The notes below the pieces were generated by a model that saw nothing but the letters and a program-made list of their open reading frames with translations, did not search any database and was not told the origin of the DNA. Shown piece after piece: positions 49,305 through 57,653 of a DNA stretch of 64,000 bases (position 1 is the stretch's first letter; every line of letters starts with the position of its first letter). The stretch is from positions 6,970,501 through 7,034,500 of the forward strand of contig NZ_JACHMG010000001.1 of assembly GCF_014204865.1 (NCBI RefSeq), read 5' to 3'. The position numbers and the translations under genes were made by a program. The stretch is from Amycolatopsis jiangsuensis. GTDB lineage: Bacteria > Actinomycetota > Actinomycetes > Mycobacteriales > Pseudonocardiaceae.

Positions 49305-49940
49305 CTAGCGGTGGTCCTTCCGGCGTGCAACGAGTTTCGGACTGGCCGCCCAGCTTTCGGTGCGCGGCTGTCCCGGCAGCGTGGCTGTGGAGAGGGCACG
49401 CAGGTCGTCGAACGCTTGCCGCAGACATGCGTCCAGCCTTTGCGTGGGGTCGTCGATCCACGACTGGACGGCGTGCTGATAAGCAGCCCAGCCGGTCCGG
49501 GCAGCCAGGCCGGCCAACCCGGCCGCGACACCGCGCTGCCGCAGCGCCTCCGCCGCGGCGTCGGTGAGCCATGCGTGCTTGGCCAGCTCGCGTTCGCGCA
49601 ACGCCGGGGTCGCTGCGATGACTTTCCAGCGCGGTTCGGACCACGGGTGGTTGTTCTCCAGAGCCTGCGCGGTTTTCCGGAACGCGTGCAGCAGCGTCTC
49701 GAAAGGCTCCAGGCCTGCGGGCGCTTCGACCACCGTCTGCCTCAGCTCGGCGCCAAGGTCGGCTTCACCGTCGAAGAGCACTTCACGCTTGTCCGGGAAG
49801 TGCCGGAAGAACGTGCGCTCGTTGACCCCGGCTCGGGCGGCGATCTCCGCCGCGGTGGTCCGGTCGAATCCCCGTTCCTGGTACAGCTCCAGGGCCGCCT
49901 GCTGAAGACGGCGGCGCGCTGCTGCTCCGCTGCGTGGCAC
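49305..49940 (-). CDS. TetR-family regulator
   Basis: The 211-residue protein (GTG start) has a TetR domain at about 8-54: LQQAALELYQERGFDRTTAAEIAARAGVNERTFFRHFPDKREVLFDG. It is divergent from the epimerase-like gene, and the intervening DNA contains three copies of one 14-bp element, so that gene is its probable target together with itself. Confidence 0.9.
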   Translation of the reverse strand: MPRSGAAARRRLQQAALELYQERGFDRTTAAEIAARAGVNERTFFRHFPDKREVLFDGEADLGAELRQTVVEAPAGLEPFETLLHAFRKTAQALENNHPWSEPRWKVIAATPALRERELAKHAWLTDAAAEALRQRGVAAGLAGLAARTGWAAYQHAVQSWIDDPTQRLDACLRQAFDDLRALSTATLPGQPRTESWAASPKLVARRKDHR

Positions 49941-49961
49941 TCCCCGAAACTACCACGATGT

Positions 49962-50023
49962 GTCAGTGACTGGCGTCACGTTGCGCCAGTCACTGACGCT
50001 ACGGGTAGTGTCAGTGACTGGCG
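49962..50023. promoter_or_regulatory. Three-site TetR operator array
   Basis: GTCAGTGACTGGCG occurs directly at 49962-49975 and 50010-50023 and inverted at 49984-49997, all perfect. A dyad TGAC-g-CTAC-gg-GTAG-t-GTCA spans the last two. The array fills the 119-bp divergent promoter between the TetR and epimerase-like genes. Confidence 0.75.
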
Positions 50024-50059
50024 CTACCCCGTCACAAGGAACAACGAGGAGAGTTTTCG

Positions 50060-51007
50060 ATGCATGTCTTCGTCACCGGTGGTTCCGGCCAGACCGGCCC
50101 CACCGTCGTCACCGAACTCGTCGCGGCCGGCCACACCGTCACCGGCCTTGCCCGCTCGGACTCCGCCGCGGCCCGGCTGGAGTCGCTGGGCGCCACCCCA
50201 CACCGCGGCTCCCTCGAGGATCTCGACAGTCTGCGTCGCGGCGCCGAAGCCGCGGACGGCGTCCTGCACATGGCCTACGGCGGTGACTTCGCCGACCCGG
50301 ACGGCCTCATTCGCCGTGACTGCGCCGCGATCGAGGCGCTCGGTCAGGCGCTGGCCGGGTCCGGCAGGCCGTTGGTCAGCACGTCGGGCACGTTGGTGGC
50401 CAGGGCAGGCCGGGTCAGCACCGAGCAGGATCCGCCGGATTCCGATTCGGTCGCCGCCTTCCGGATCGCCGGTGAACAGGCCTGTCTGGACTTCGCCGCT
50501 CGGGGAGTCCGCGCCGCCGTCGTCCGGCTCGCGCCGACCGTGCACGGCCCGGGCGATCACGGATTCATCCCCGCCCTCATCGCGGCTGCGCGCAGGGTGG
50601 GCGTCTCGGCCTACCTCGGTGACGGCACCAATCGCTGGCCGGCGGTCCACCGTGCCGACGCCGCGGTCCTGTTCCGGCTGGCCTTGGAAAAGGCGCCCGC
50701 CGGCAGCGTGCTGCACGGAGTCGGCGAAAGTGCCGTCACGATCAGGAGTGTCGCGGAGCGGATCGGGCAGGTCCTCGGCCTGCCCGCCGTGTCGCTGACC
50801 CTGGCGCAGGCCGCCGACCACCTCGGAAGCCCTTTCCTGGCCCGGTTTTTCTCCCTCGATGTGCCGGTGGCCAGCGAGCACACCCGGGCCCTGCTGGGCT
50901 GGACGCCAGAGCACGCGACGTTGCTGGCAGACCTCGAGGACGGCGACTACTTCACCCCGGAGGCCAGCATCCGCGCCGAGGAAGTCTGGGCGCCACACAA
51001 CCGTTGA
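50060..51007 (+). CDS. NAD(P)-dependent epimerase/dehydratase-like SDR
   Basis: A 315-residue extended short-chain reductase: VTGGSGQTGPTVVTELVAAGHTV at 5-27. The catalytic region shows STSGTLVAR, but the usual YxxxK appears replaced by a segment FRIAGEQACLDF, so activity is uncertain. GAGGAG precedes the ATG. Controlled presumably by the divergent TetR protein. The substrate is unknown. Confidence 0.85.
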   Translation: MHVFVTGGSGQTGPTVVTELVAAGHTVTGLARSDSAAARLESLGATPHRGSLEDLDSLRRGAEAADGVLHMAYGGDFADPDGLIRRDCAAIEALGQALAGSGRPLVSTSGTLVARAGRVSTEQDPPDSDSVAAFRIAGEQACLDFAARGVRAAVVRLAPTVHGPGDHGFIPALIAAARRVGVSAYLGDGTNRWPAVHRADAAVLFRLALEKAPAGSVLHGVGESAVTIRSVAERIGQVLGLPAVSLTLAQAADHLGSPFLARFFSLDVPVASEHTRALLGWTPEHATLLADLEDGDYFTPEASIRAEEVWAPHNR

Positions 51008-51037
51008 CGTGCGCGCCGCGGGATCGGTGCGCACGTC
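51006..51037 (+). terminator. Candidate hairpin terminator
   Basis: GACGTGCGC (51006-51014) pairs perfectly with 51029-51037 across a 14-nt loop, overlapping the stop codon of the epimerase-like gene. No T run follows. Confidence 0.5.
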
Positions 51038-51298
51038 CGAGGCGGCCGGGTTTCTGATCGGCGGGGTGGGCCTGGCCGGTGCCTTCCGGCTGCCCCCACA
51101 CGGCCCGGCGTGCCGACCAGCGCCTTCTGCGTTGCCGCTACGTGCTCCTTCCACTCGGGTCACGCTGGTGCTGTGCCGCACAAGGGCGGCGGCGCCCTGA
51201 CCGATATTGCCTGCCGACCATTTCGCTAGGAGCGGAAGCGGGAGTCGGGTCCCGGGGGAGATCGGTTTTTCGCGAAGGCACTGTCGCCGCTGGGCCGC

Positions 51299-52432
51299 TC
51301 ACGAGCCCAGGGCGAACTCCGTGCCGAACGGATCGCGCACAGTGACCACTCGCCCGTACGGCGTGTCCTCAGCGGCCACGACCACGCCGCCGATGCCGGC
51401 CCCACGGGCGGCGGCCGCATCGGCGTCGTCGGCCAGGAACAGTGTGCCCCATCCGGACACAGCCTGCGGATTCCCCGTGACACCACCGATCTCGTGCCCG
51501 TCCGGCCGGCGCAGGAAGGTGAAGTCGATGCCCGGCAGGTCTTCGTTACCGTCGAGGGTGAAGCCGAACACCGTGCGGTAGAACTCGCGCGCCGGCTCGG
51601 GGTCGGGGGTGATGAGGTCGTTGCGCATCAACGTTCCCGGCTCGTTGACCAGCCGGCAGCCCGGCAGAGTGCGCCCCTGCCACAGCCCGAACCGCGCCCC
51701 GGTCGGATCGACCACGAGCGCCGCCCGGCCGCGGTCGCCCCGTTCGTGCGGCTGCACCTCGACCACCCCACCCGCGGCGACGACGGCTTCGGCCGACCGG
51801 TCGCAGTCGTCGGTCGCGAGGTAGATCGTCCAGCCCGCGGTGCCACCCCGCGTGAGCCCGGCGACCGGAACCCCGCGGAACAAGCAGTCCACACCGCCGC
51901 GGTCCCCGGCTCGGGACTCGCTGGCTTGGGGCTCGTTGGCTTGAAGCTTGCTGGCTTGGGACTCGTTGGCTTGGGGCTTGTTGGCTTGGGGCTTGTTGGT
52001 TTGAGGCTTGTTGGCTCCGGACTCGCTGGCTCGGGGATCCCTGTGGCCGAATTCGTTGCGGTCGGATTCCCTGGTTCTGGACTCCCCGCTCCCGCGTTCC
52101 CCGCTCCCGCGTTCCCCGGTTCCGGGCTCCCCGTTCTCGAACCCTCCGCTTCCGAACCCTCTGCTTCCGAACCCTCTGCTTCCGGACTCTCGGCTGTCGG
52201 ACTCTGGGCTGTCGGCATTCCCGCTGTCAGGCCCTTCGCTTCCGGACTTCCCGGACCCGCTCTCCCTGCCCTCGGGGTCCTCGCTTCCGGACTCCCCGCT
52301 TCCGGACCGTTCGCCTCCGAATTCCCAGCCGAAGACCGTGCCGTAGTAGGCCCGCGCGCGATCGAGGTCGGGGACTGTCAGCTCGATCCACACCGGCGTG
52401 CCGAGCGGTTGGTTCTGGTCGACTGCGCTCAT
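51299..52432 (-). CDS. Two-domain VOC (glyoxalase-fold) protein with a 140-residue low-complexity insert
   Basis: ATG 52432 follows a GGAG site and begins MSAVDQNQPLGTPVWIELTVPDLDRARAYYGTVFGWEFG, a standard VOC start. Normally such proteins continue directly to the next strand. Here residues about 41-180 are Gly/Ser/Glu-rich and then NKPQA-like pentapeptide repeats, before the fold resumes with VDCLFRGVPVAGL. The second VOC unit (DLITPDPEPAREFYRTVFGF to the end) is normal. Without the insert the length would be about 237, usual for the family. No stop or frameshift occurs in the insert. Function unknown. Confidence 0.82.
   Translation of the reverse strand: MSAVDQNQPLGTPVWIELTVPDLDRARAYYGTVFGWEFGGERSGSGESGSEDPEGRESGSGKSGSEGPDSGNADSPESDSRESGSRGFGSRGFGSGGFENGEPGTGERGSGERGSGESRTRESDRNEFGHRDPRASESGANKPQTNKPQANKPQANESQASKLQANEPQASESRAGDRGGVDCLFRGVPVAGLTRGGTAGWTIYLATDDCDRSAEAVVAAGGVVEVQPHERGDRGRAALVVDPTGARFGLWQGRTLPGCRLVNEPGTLMRNDLITPDPEPAREFYRTVFGFTLDGNEDLPGIDFTFLRRPDGHEIGGVTGNPQAVSGWGTLFLADDADAAAARGAGIGGVVVAAEDTPYGRVVTVRDPFGTEFALGS
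51893..52312. repeat. In-frame repeat block inside the VOC gene
   Basis: Two repeat types adjoin. About 51905-52030 has a 15-bp unit (GGCTTGGGGCTTGTT-like) in about seven copies. About 52030-52312 has looser CGGACTCCCCGCTTC-like units. Both keep the reading frame of the host gene. Confidence 0.85.
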
Positions 52433-52598
52433 CGTTTCTCCGCTTCCTCGGGCGACTGCCGGCACGCTAATTCGCATCGCGGACAGCTCCGGTCCTCGTT
52501 CGCTCACGATGTGAGAGGCAGTGGCCGCGCGTCGGCGACCGAGCGCATGCTGATCTTCGGACTCCTTTCCGCTTCGACCCCCGATCGGCAGGCACGTA

Positions 52599-53375
52599 GT
52601 GATCAGGTGGCCACTCGGCAACCCGGCATGGGCCGCACTGGACGGTCCGCACGCTCCTCTCGCGGAACGAAAAGGCCAGGTCCTGCGCTACCCGACGGAC
52701 GTCTCCCCGTTCCTGGCCGTTCCGGACCATCCGGACGCCGGCGTCTGGCAGGACATCGCCGACCTGGCCGGCCCGGCCAGCACGGTGGCGGTCGTGGGCG
52801 GAGTGGATCTGCCCCTGCCGGAGGGCTGGGCGCAGGTGGCGGAAACGCCCGCGGTGCAGATGGAAGGCACCGCGCTCCCGAGCGAAGACCCAGCGGTTGT
52901 GGGCGTCACCGACCAGCTGGGCGACACCGCGCTCGCTGGTGACCGGGTGGCGTTGCCCGCGACGAGCCGGTTCGACGCTCTTTCGGAACTCGTTCGCCTG
53001 ACCGATGCCGATGTGCCGGAGATGCTCGACCTGGTGGCCCGCACCCGGCCGGGGCCGTTCCTCGCGCGCACCGTGATGCTGGGGAACTACCTGGGCATTC
53101 GCCACGATGGCGCGCTCGTCGCGATGGCCGGTGAGCGGCTGCGGCCGCCCGGGTGGACCGAGATCAGTGCAGTGTGCACCGACCCCGCGTTCCGGGGACA
53201 CGGGCTGGCCGGCCGGCTCGTGCAGGCGGTCGTGGCGGGCATCCGAAGCCGAGGTGACGAGCCGTTCCTCCACGCCGCGGCCGTCAACACCGGCGCGATC
53301 CGGTTGTACGAGCAACTCGGTTTCCGGCTCAACCGGACTGTACGGTTCACCACCTACCGCACCCCGGATCGGTAA
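52599..53375 (+). CDS. GNAT-family N-acetyltransferase (FR47-like), two-part
   Basis: A 258-residue protein. The N-terminal half (1-130) is a degenerate acetyltransferase fold (NPAWAALDGPHAPLAER). The C-terminal half has a full acetyl-CoA site: EISAVCTDPAFRGHGLAGRLVQAVV and AVNTGAIRLYEQLGFRLNRTV. GTG 52599 is the best start. It ends before a clear terminator. Confidence 0.85.
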   Translation: MIRWPLGNPAWAALDGPHAPLAERKGQVLRYPTDVSPFLAVPDHPDAGVWQDIADLAGPASTVAVVGGVDLPLPEGWAQVAETPAVQMEGTALPSEDPAVVGVTDQLGDTALAGDRVALPATSRFDALSELVRLTDADVPEMLDLVARTRPGPFLARTVMLGNYLGIRHDGALVAMAGERLRPPGWTEISAVCTDPAFRGHGLAGRLVQAVVAGIRSRGDEPFLHAAAVNTGAIRLYEQLGFRLNRTVRFTTYRTPDR

Positions 53376-53379
53376 CCGG

Positions 53380-53414
53380 GCAAGCCCGGCCGAATGCGCC
53401 GCGGCCGGGCTTGC
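53380..53414 (+). terminator. Hairpin terminator
   Basis: GCAAGCCCGGCC (53380-53391) pairs perfectly with 53403-53414, 12 bp, with an 11-nt loop, 5 bp after the acetyltransferase stop. Confidence 0.8.
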
Positions 53415-53594
53415 GCACGGGTTCTCCGGGGCGCAGTGGCCGGTATGTGAACCGGCGGTGTGGTGTAGCTCGGTTCGGCGGTGTGTGGCGGTCGGCCCAG
53501 GGTTCGGGCGGGATTGCTCTTCTGGCGGGAATCTGGCGAAAGACGGCGATCCGGCCGGTGTCGAAAGGCGTCGGCGACGCGTTAACGTGCTCGC

Positions 53595-54272
53595 GTGAGC
53601 AAAGTTCTCCTGTCGATCCATGTGGTGGCCGCGATTCTGGCGGTCGGGCCGGTCGCGGTGGCTGCCAGTATGGTCCCGCCGGCGATACGGCGTGGTGATC
53701 ACCGGATGCTGCAGACGTTGTACCGGATCTGCCGCGTCTACGCCTGGGTGTCGCTGGCGGTGCCGGTGTTCGGTTTCGCGGTCGCGGGCACCATGAAAGT
53801 CACCGGGGACACGTGGGTGCTCGTTTCGATCGGCCTGACTGCCCTGGCCGCCGCGGTGCTGGTACTGCTGATGTTGCCGAACCAGCGAGCCGCCCTCGCC
53901 GAACTCGCGCCCGACGTAACAGCGGAGGAACCTGGCGGCACGCCCGGACCGGCTGCTACCGCGGAGGAACCGGCGGCGGGGCCGCTCGGGGCGACGGGAC
54001 TGACAGCCGGGCCGGTCGGGGTGGCGGGGCGGGCAGCCGGGCACGTCGGGGCAGCGGGCCCACCGGTCAGGCCAGTCGGTGCGGCGGGCCCACCGGCCAG
54101 GCCGGTCGGTGCGGCGGCTGGGGCCCCGGGCGCCGCGATAGCGCCCCACCCGTCCGCGGGGGTGGCGCGGCTTGCGGCTCGGCTGGGGATGACGACCGGG
54201 GTGTTCAACCTGCTCTGGGTGGTCGTCACGGTGATCATGATCGTGCGGCCGGGGTCGTCTACCGGGGTGTGA
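53595..54272 (+). CDS. DUF2269-like four-helix membrane protein with repeat-expanded loop
   Basis: The 225-residue protein has three helices in its first 100 residues (LLSIHVVAAILAVGPVAVAASM; VYAWVSLAVPVFGFAVAGTM; WVLVSIGLTALAAAVLVLLML) and a fourth near the end (TGVFNLLWVVVTVIMIV). This fits the DUF2269 pattern. Between helices three and four, residues about 108-190 are Ala/Gly/Pro-rich, with a 10-residue repeat (GAAGPPxRPV) encoded by two 30-bp copies at 54051-54110. Family members are usually near 150 residues, so the loop is expanded. It overlaps the convergent hydrolase gene by 14 bp. Confidence 0.7.
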   Translation: MSKVLLSIHVVAAILAVGPVAVAASMVPPAIRRGDHRMLQTLYRICRVYAWVSLAVPVFGFAVAGTMKVTGDTWVLVSIGLTALAAAVLVLLMLPNQRAALAELAPDVTAEEPGGTPGPAATAEEPAAGPLGATGLTAGPVGVAGRAAGHVGAAGPPVRPVGAAGPPARPVGAAAGAPGAAIAPHPSAGVARLAARLGMTTGVFNLLWVVVTVIMIVRPGSSTGV

Positions 54273-55101
54273 CCGTGCGGGCGAGAATTTCCGCCAACGG
54301 ACGGGGATGCAGTAGCGGATCGATGTGGCCGCCGGGGAGGGAGTGCACGTCGAACGGGTTGGCCGGGGTGAGTGCGTCGGCCTCTTCGATGAAGCGGTCC
54401 TGCAAGGCGATCGGCATGCTGGTGTCTTCCGGGAACCGTACGTAGGTGCGCGGCACCGTGCCCCAGGTTCCGGCGTCGGCTCGGTCGGTGCCGCCGTCGA
54501 GGGACTCGTCCGGGTCCATGATCGCGAGGAACGCGAGCAGTTCGGCGTCGGTGGTACTTTCGTGCACCATCGCCCGTCTCAGCGCGGCCAGGTGCGCGGG
54601 ATCGCCGGTACGCCAGTTCATCCGGAGCGCGCCGAGCCGTTGCGGATCGGCGACCAGCACGGCTGCCGCCTCGGCCAGCGCCGTCGACTGCAACGCGGGC
54701 TCTGCCGAGTAACCCGCGACGGTGCTGTCCACGCAGCACCAGGCGGAGACGTACACGAGCCGCTGCACCAGTTCCGGCACCGCGTTCGCGACGCTCGTGA
54801 GCGCGAGTCCGCCACGGCTGTGCCCGACGAGTACGACGGGTCCGTGCTCCCGCGCCCGCCGGACGAGGTCGATCACGTGCGCCGTCACGTCCGCGTGCGT
54901 GACCGCGGCCATCGGCGAGGCTTCCTCGGCGAACGCCGCCAGATCCTGGGTGTGGTAGGCCATCGAGAACCCGGCCGTGCCGCGGCCGGGCAGGTCGACG
55001 CCGAGGGACCGGTGGCCGAGCAACGCCAGCTCCCGCTGCAGCGCGGAGAAACACCGGCCGCCCGTGTTCGAGCCGGGCACGAGAACGAACGTGGGATGCA
55101 T
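54259..55101 (-). CDS. Alpha/beta hydrolase
   Basis: From ATG 55101 the 280-residue product has FVLVPGSNTGG (oxyanion region), the nucleophile elbow VLVGHSRGGLAL, and a C-terminal His in LPGGHIDPLLHP. It resembles EstC/methyl-esterase-like hydrolases of secondary metabolism and defence. The long leftward frame above the ATG has no ribosome site or codon bias. It is monocistronic. Confidence 0.83.
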   Translation of the reverse strand: MHPTFVLVPGSNTGGRCFSALQRELALLGHRSLGVDLPGRGTAGFSMAYHTQDLAAFAEEASPMAAVTHADVTAHVIDLVRRAREHGPVVLVGHSRGGLALTSVANAVPELVQRLVYVSAWCCVDSTVAGYSAEPALQSTALAEAAAVLVADPQRLGALRMNWRTGDPAHLAALRRAMVHESTTDAELLAFLAIMDPDESLDGGTDRADAGTWGTVPRTYVRFPEDTSMPIALQDRFIEEADALTPANPFDVHSLPGGHIDPLLHPRPLAEILARTVTPR

Positions 55102-55315
55102 GTCGCTGATCCTGCCACATGTGCCGCGACGGGAAGACCGGATTTTGCCGGAAGCACGATGTCGGAGTCCATTGTGGATGGTCAGGTGCGGGGCATATCG
55201 CAGGTGGCTAGGGGGTTTTAGGGGTCGTTGTGCTTCGGGCTGCGCGGATAACGTGGCCTGTCGACAGGAATCCGGGGCCGTCCCGGTGCTGAGGACGGAG
55301 AGGCGGTGGGACGAC

Positions 55316-56086
55316 ATGACGGGTAGCGCGGACACCGACGAGGACAGCTGGTTTCGCCGCTTCCACAGCTCGCCCGGTGCGCGGGCGAGGCTGGTGTGCT
55401 TTCCGCACGCCGGGGGATCGGCCCCGTTCTACTTCCCGGTGTCGAAGGCACTCGCGCCCGACGTCGAGGTGCTGGCAGTGCAGTACCCAGGGCGCCAGGA
55501 CCGACGGCACGAACCGTTTCTGACCACGATCAGCGCCCTCGCCGAACGCATCGCCGCACTGGTGCGCGGGCGGGATGATCTGCCGCTGGCACTGTTCGGG
55601 CACAGCATGGGCGCGATGGTCGCCTACGAGGTCGCCCGCATTCTGGAGGCAGCGGGCAGCCCCGTGGAGGCACTCTACGTGTCCGGCCGCCGCGCGCCCT
55701 CGCGGCACCGCGACGAGAACGTGCACACTCGCACCGACGACGGCGTGCTCGACGAACTGCGCCGTCTGAGCGGCACCGAGATGGACCTCTTGGGCGACGA
55801 CGACGTGGTCCGGATGATTCTTCCCGTCGTGCGCAACGACTATCGCGCCGTGGAGACCTACCGCTACCAGCCTGGGCCGCCGCTGGCCGCACCCGTCGTC
55901 GCGTTCACCGGGACCGAGGACCCGGTCGCGTCCGTGGACGAGGTGCGTTCGTGGGGCGAGCACACCGCGGGGGACTTCGAGCTGGTGCCGCTCGCGGGCG
56001 GGCACTTCTTTCTGACCCGCCATCAGGACGTGATTCTCCGGCATCTGACCGATCGGCTCGTCGACAGGGGGCGTGCGCATGTCTGA
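55316..56086 (+). CDS. Type II thioesterase
   Basis: A 256-residue thioesterase of the GrsT/RifR kind: LVCFPHAGGSAPFYF at about 24-38, nucleophile Ser97 in GHSMGAMVAYEVAR, and LAGGHFFLTRH near the end. These enzymes clear stalled or wrong acyl groups from polyketide or peptide carrier domains, so the gene marks a biosynthetic cluster. ATG 55316 begins MTGSADTDEDSWFRRFH. It overlaps the carboxylase gene by 8 bp. Confidence 0.9.
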   Translation: MTGSADTDEDSWFRRFHSSPGARARLVCFPHAGGSAPFYFPVSKALAPDVEVLAVQYPGRQDRRHEPFLTTISALAERIAALVRGRDDLPLALFGHSMGAMVAYEVARILEAAGSPVEALYVSGRRAPSRHRDENVHTRTDDGVLDELRRLSGTEMDLLGDDDVVRMILPVVRNDYRAVETYRYQPGPPLAAPVVAFTGTEDPVASVDEVRSWGEHTAGDFELVPLAGGHFFLTRHQDVILRHLTDRLVDRGRAHV

Positions 56087-57653
56087 GGCAGCGGCGGTTG
56101 AGGGAGCGTTCGAGAACCGGCTCGGGGAGCTGCGTGAGATCAAGGAGGCTGCCCGTCGCGGGCCCGACGACGCGGCGACCGCCCGGCAGCACAGCCGGGG
56201 CAAGCTCACCGCGCACGAGCGGATCGAGCTGCTGCTCGACCCCGGCACGTTCACCGAACTCGAGGCGCTGCGGCGGCACCGCGCGACCGGCTTCGGGCTG
56301 GAGCACCGGCGTCCGTACTCCGACGGTGTCGTCTGCGGCTGGGGAACAGTGTACGGCCGCACGGTTTTCGTCTACGCACACGATTTCCGCATTTTCGGCG
56401 GTGCGCTCGGTGAGGCACACGCCCACAAGATCCACAAGGTGATGGATCTCGCCGCGGCCGCGGGGGCACCGCTGGTGTCGCTCAACGACGGCGCCGGTGC
56501 GCGAATCCAGGAAGGGGTGACCGCGCTCGCCGGCTACGGCGGCATTTTCCAGCGCAACACCCGCTGTTCGGGCGTGATCCCGCAGATTTCGGTGATGCTC
56601 GGACCCTGCGCGGGCGGCGCAGCCTATTCGCCTGCGCTGACGGATTTCGTGTTCATGGTGCGGGAAACGTCGCAGATGTTCATCACCGGCCCGGATGTGG
56701 TGCAGGCCGTGACCGGCGAGGAGATCACGCAGAACGGCCTCGGTGGCGCGGACGTGCACGCCTCGACCACGGGCGTCGCGGCCTTCGTGTACGACGACGA
56801 GCGCTCGTGTCTGGAAGACGTGCGGTACCTGCTTTCGCTCCTTCCTGCCAACAACAACGAGGCCCCACCGGTGGAGCCGACCGCCGACCCGGCCGATCGG
56901 CGCACCGACCGGCTGCTCGACCTCGTGCCGACCGATGCGGCGCAGGCGTACGACATGTGCGCGGTGATCGAGGAAGTCGTGGACGACGGCGAATTCCTCC
57001 AGGTGCACGCGGGGTGGGCGACGAACGTGGTGTGCGCGCTGGCCCGGCTGGACGGGCACGTGGTCGGCATCGTGGCGAACCAGCCGGCGACGCTCGCCGG
57101 GGTGCTCGACATCGAGGCGAGCGAGAAGGCGGCGCGTTTCGTGCAGCATTGCGACGCCTTCAACATCCCGCTGGTGACGCTCGTGGACGTGCCGGGTTTC
57201 CTGCCCGGGGTGGCACAGGAGCACGGCGGGATCATCCGGCACGGGGCGAAGCTGCTGTACGCCTATTGCAACGCGACGGTGCCGCGAGTGCAGGTCATCC
57301 TGCGGAAGGCCTACGGTGGGGCGTACATCGTGATGGACTCCCGGTCGATCGGCACGGACGTGTCGCTGGCCTGGCCGACGAACGAGATCGCCGTGATGGG
57401 CGCCGAGGGCGCGGCGAACGTGATCTTCCGCCGCGAGATCAACGCGGCCGACGACCCGGAAACGGTGCGGCGCATGAAGATCAAGGAGTACCGGACCGAG
57501 TTGATGCATCCGTACTACGCCGCCGAACGGGGTTTGGTGGACGACGTGATCGAGCCCGGCCGCACGCGCGAACTGCTGATCCGCTCGCTCGCGATGCTGC
57601 GCGCGAAGCACGCCGACATCCCGGCGCGCAAACACGGGAACCCGCCGGTCTGA
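56079..57653 (+). CDS. Acyl-CoA carboxylase beta subunit (carboxyltransferase)
   Basis: The 524-residue chain has the two crotonase-like halves of AccD/PccB proteins: HARGK-like HSRGKLTAHERIELLLD, GAGARIQEG, GPCAGGAAYSPALTDF, and DVPGFLPGVAQEHGGIIRHGAKLLYAY. At the substrate-determining site the sequence is GGAYIVM, with Ile417 where propionyl-specific PccB enzymes have Asp; Ile is known from the relaxed acetyl/propionyl type. It should supply malonyl- or methylmalonyl-CoA. The biotinylated alpha chain is not in the window. ATG 56079 overlaps the thioesterase stop. Confidence 0.92.
   Translation: MSEAAAVEGAFENRLGELREIKEAARRGPDDAATARQHSRGKLTAHERIELLLDPGTFTELEALRRHRATGFGLEHRRPYSDGVVCGWGTVYGRTVFVYAHDFRIFGGALGEAHAHKIHKVMDLAAAAGAPLVSLNDGAGARIQEGVTALAGYGGIFQRNTRCSGVIPQISVMLGPCAGGAAYSPALTDFVFMVRETSQMFITGPDVVQAVTGEEITQNGLGGADVHASTTGVAAFVYDDERSCLEDVRYLLSLLPANNNEAPPVEPTADPADRRTDRLLDLVPTDAAQAYDMCAVIEEVVDDGEFLQVHAGWATNVVCALARLDGHVVGIVANQPATLAGVLDIEASEKAARFVQHCDAFNIPLVTLVDVPGFLPGVAQEHGGIIRHGAKLLYAYCNATVPRVQVILRKAYGGAYIVMDSRSIGTDVSLAWPTNEIAVMGAEGAANVIFRREINAADDPETVRRMKIKEYRTELMHPYYAAERGLVDDVIEPGRTRELLIRSLAMLRAKHADIPARKHGNPPV

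Noticed and set aside
51038..51298. Short frames between the epimerase-like and VOC genes
   Set aside because: No codon bias, ribosome site or homologous motif; treated as intergenic.
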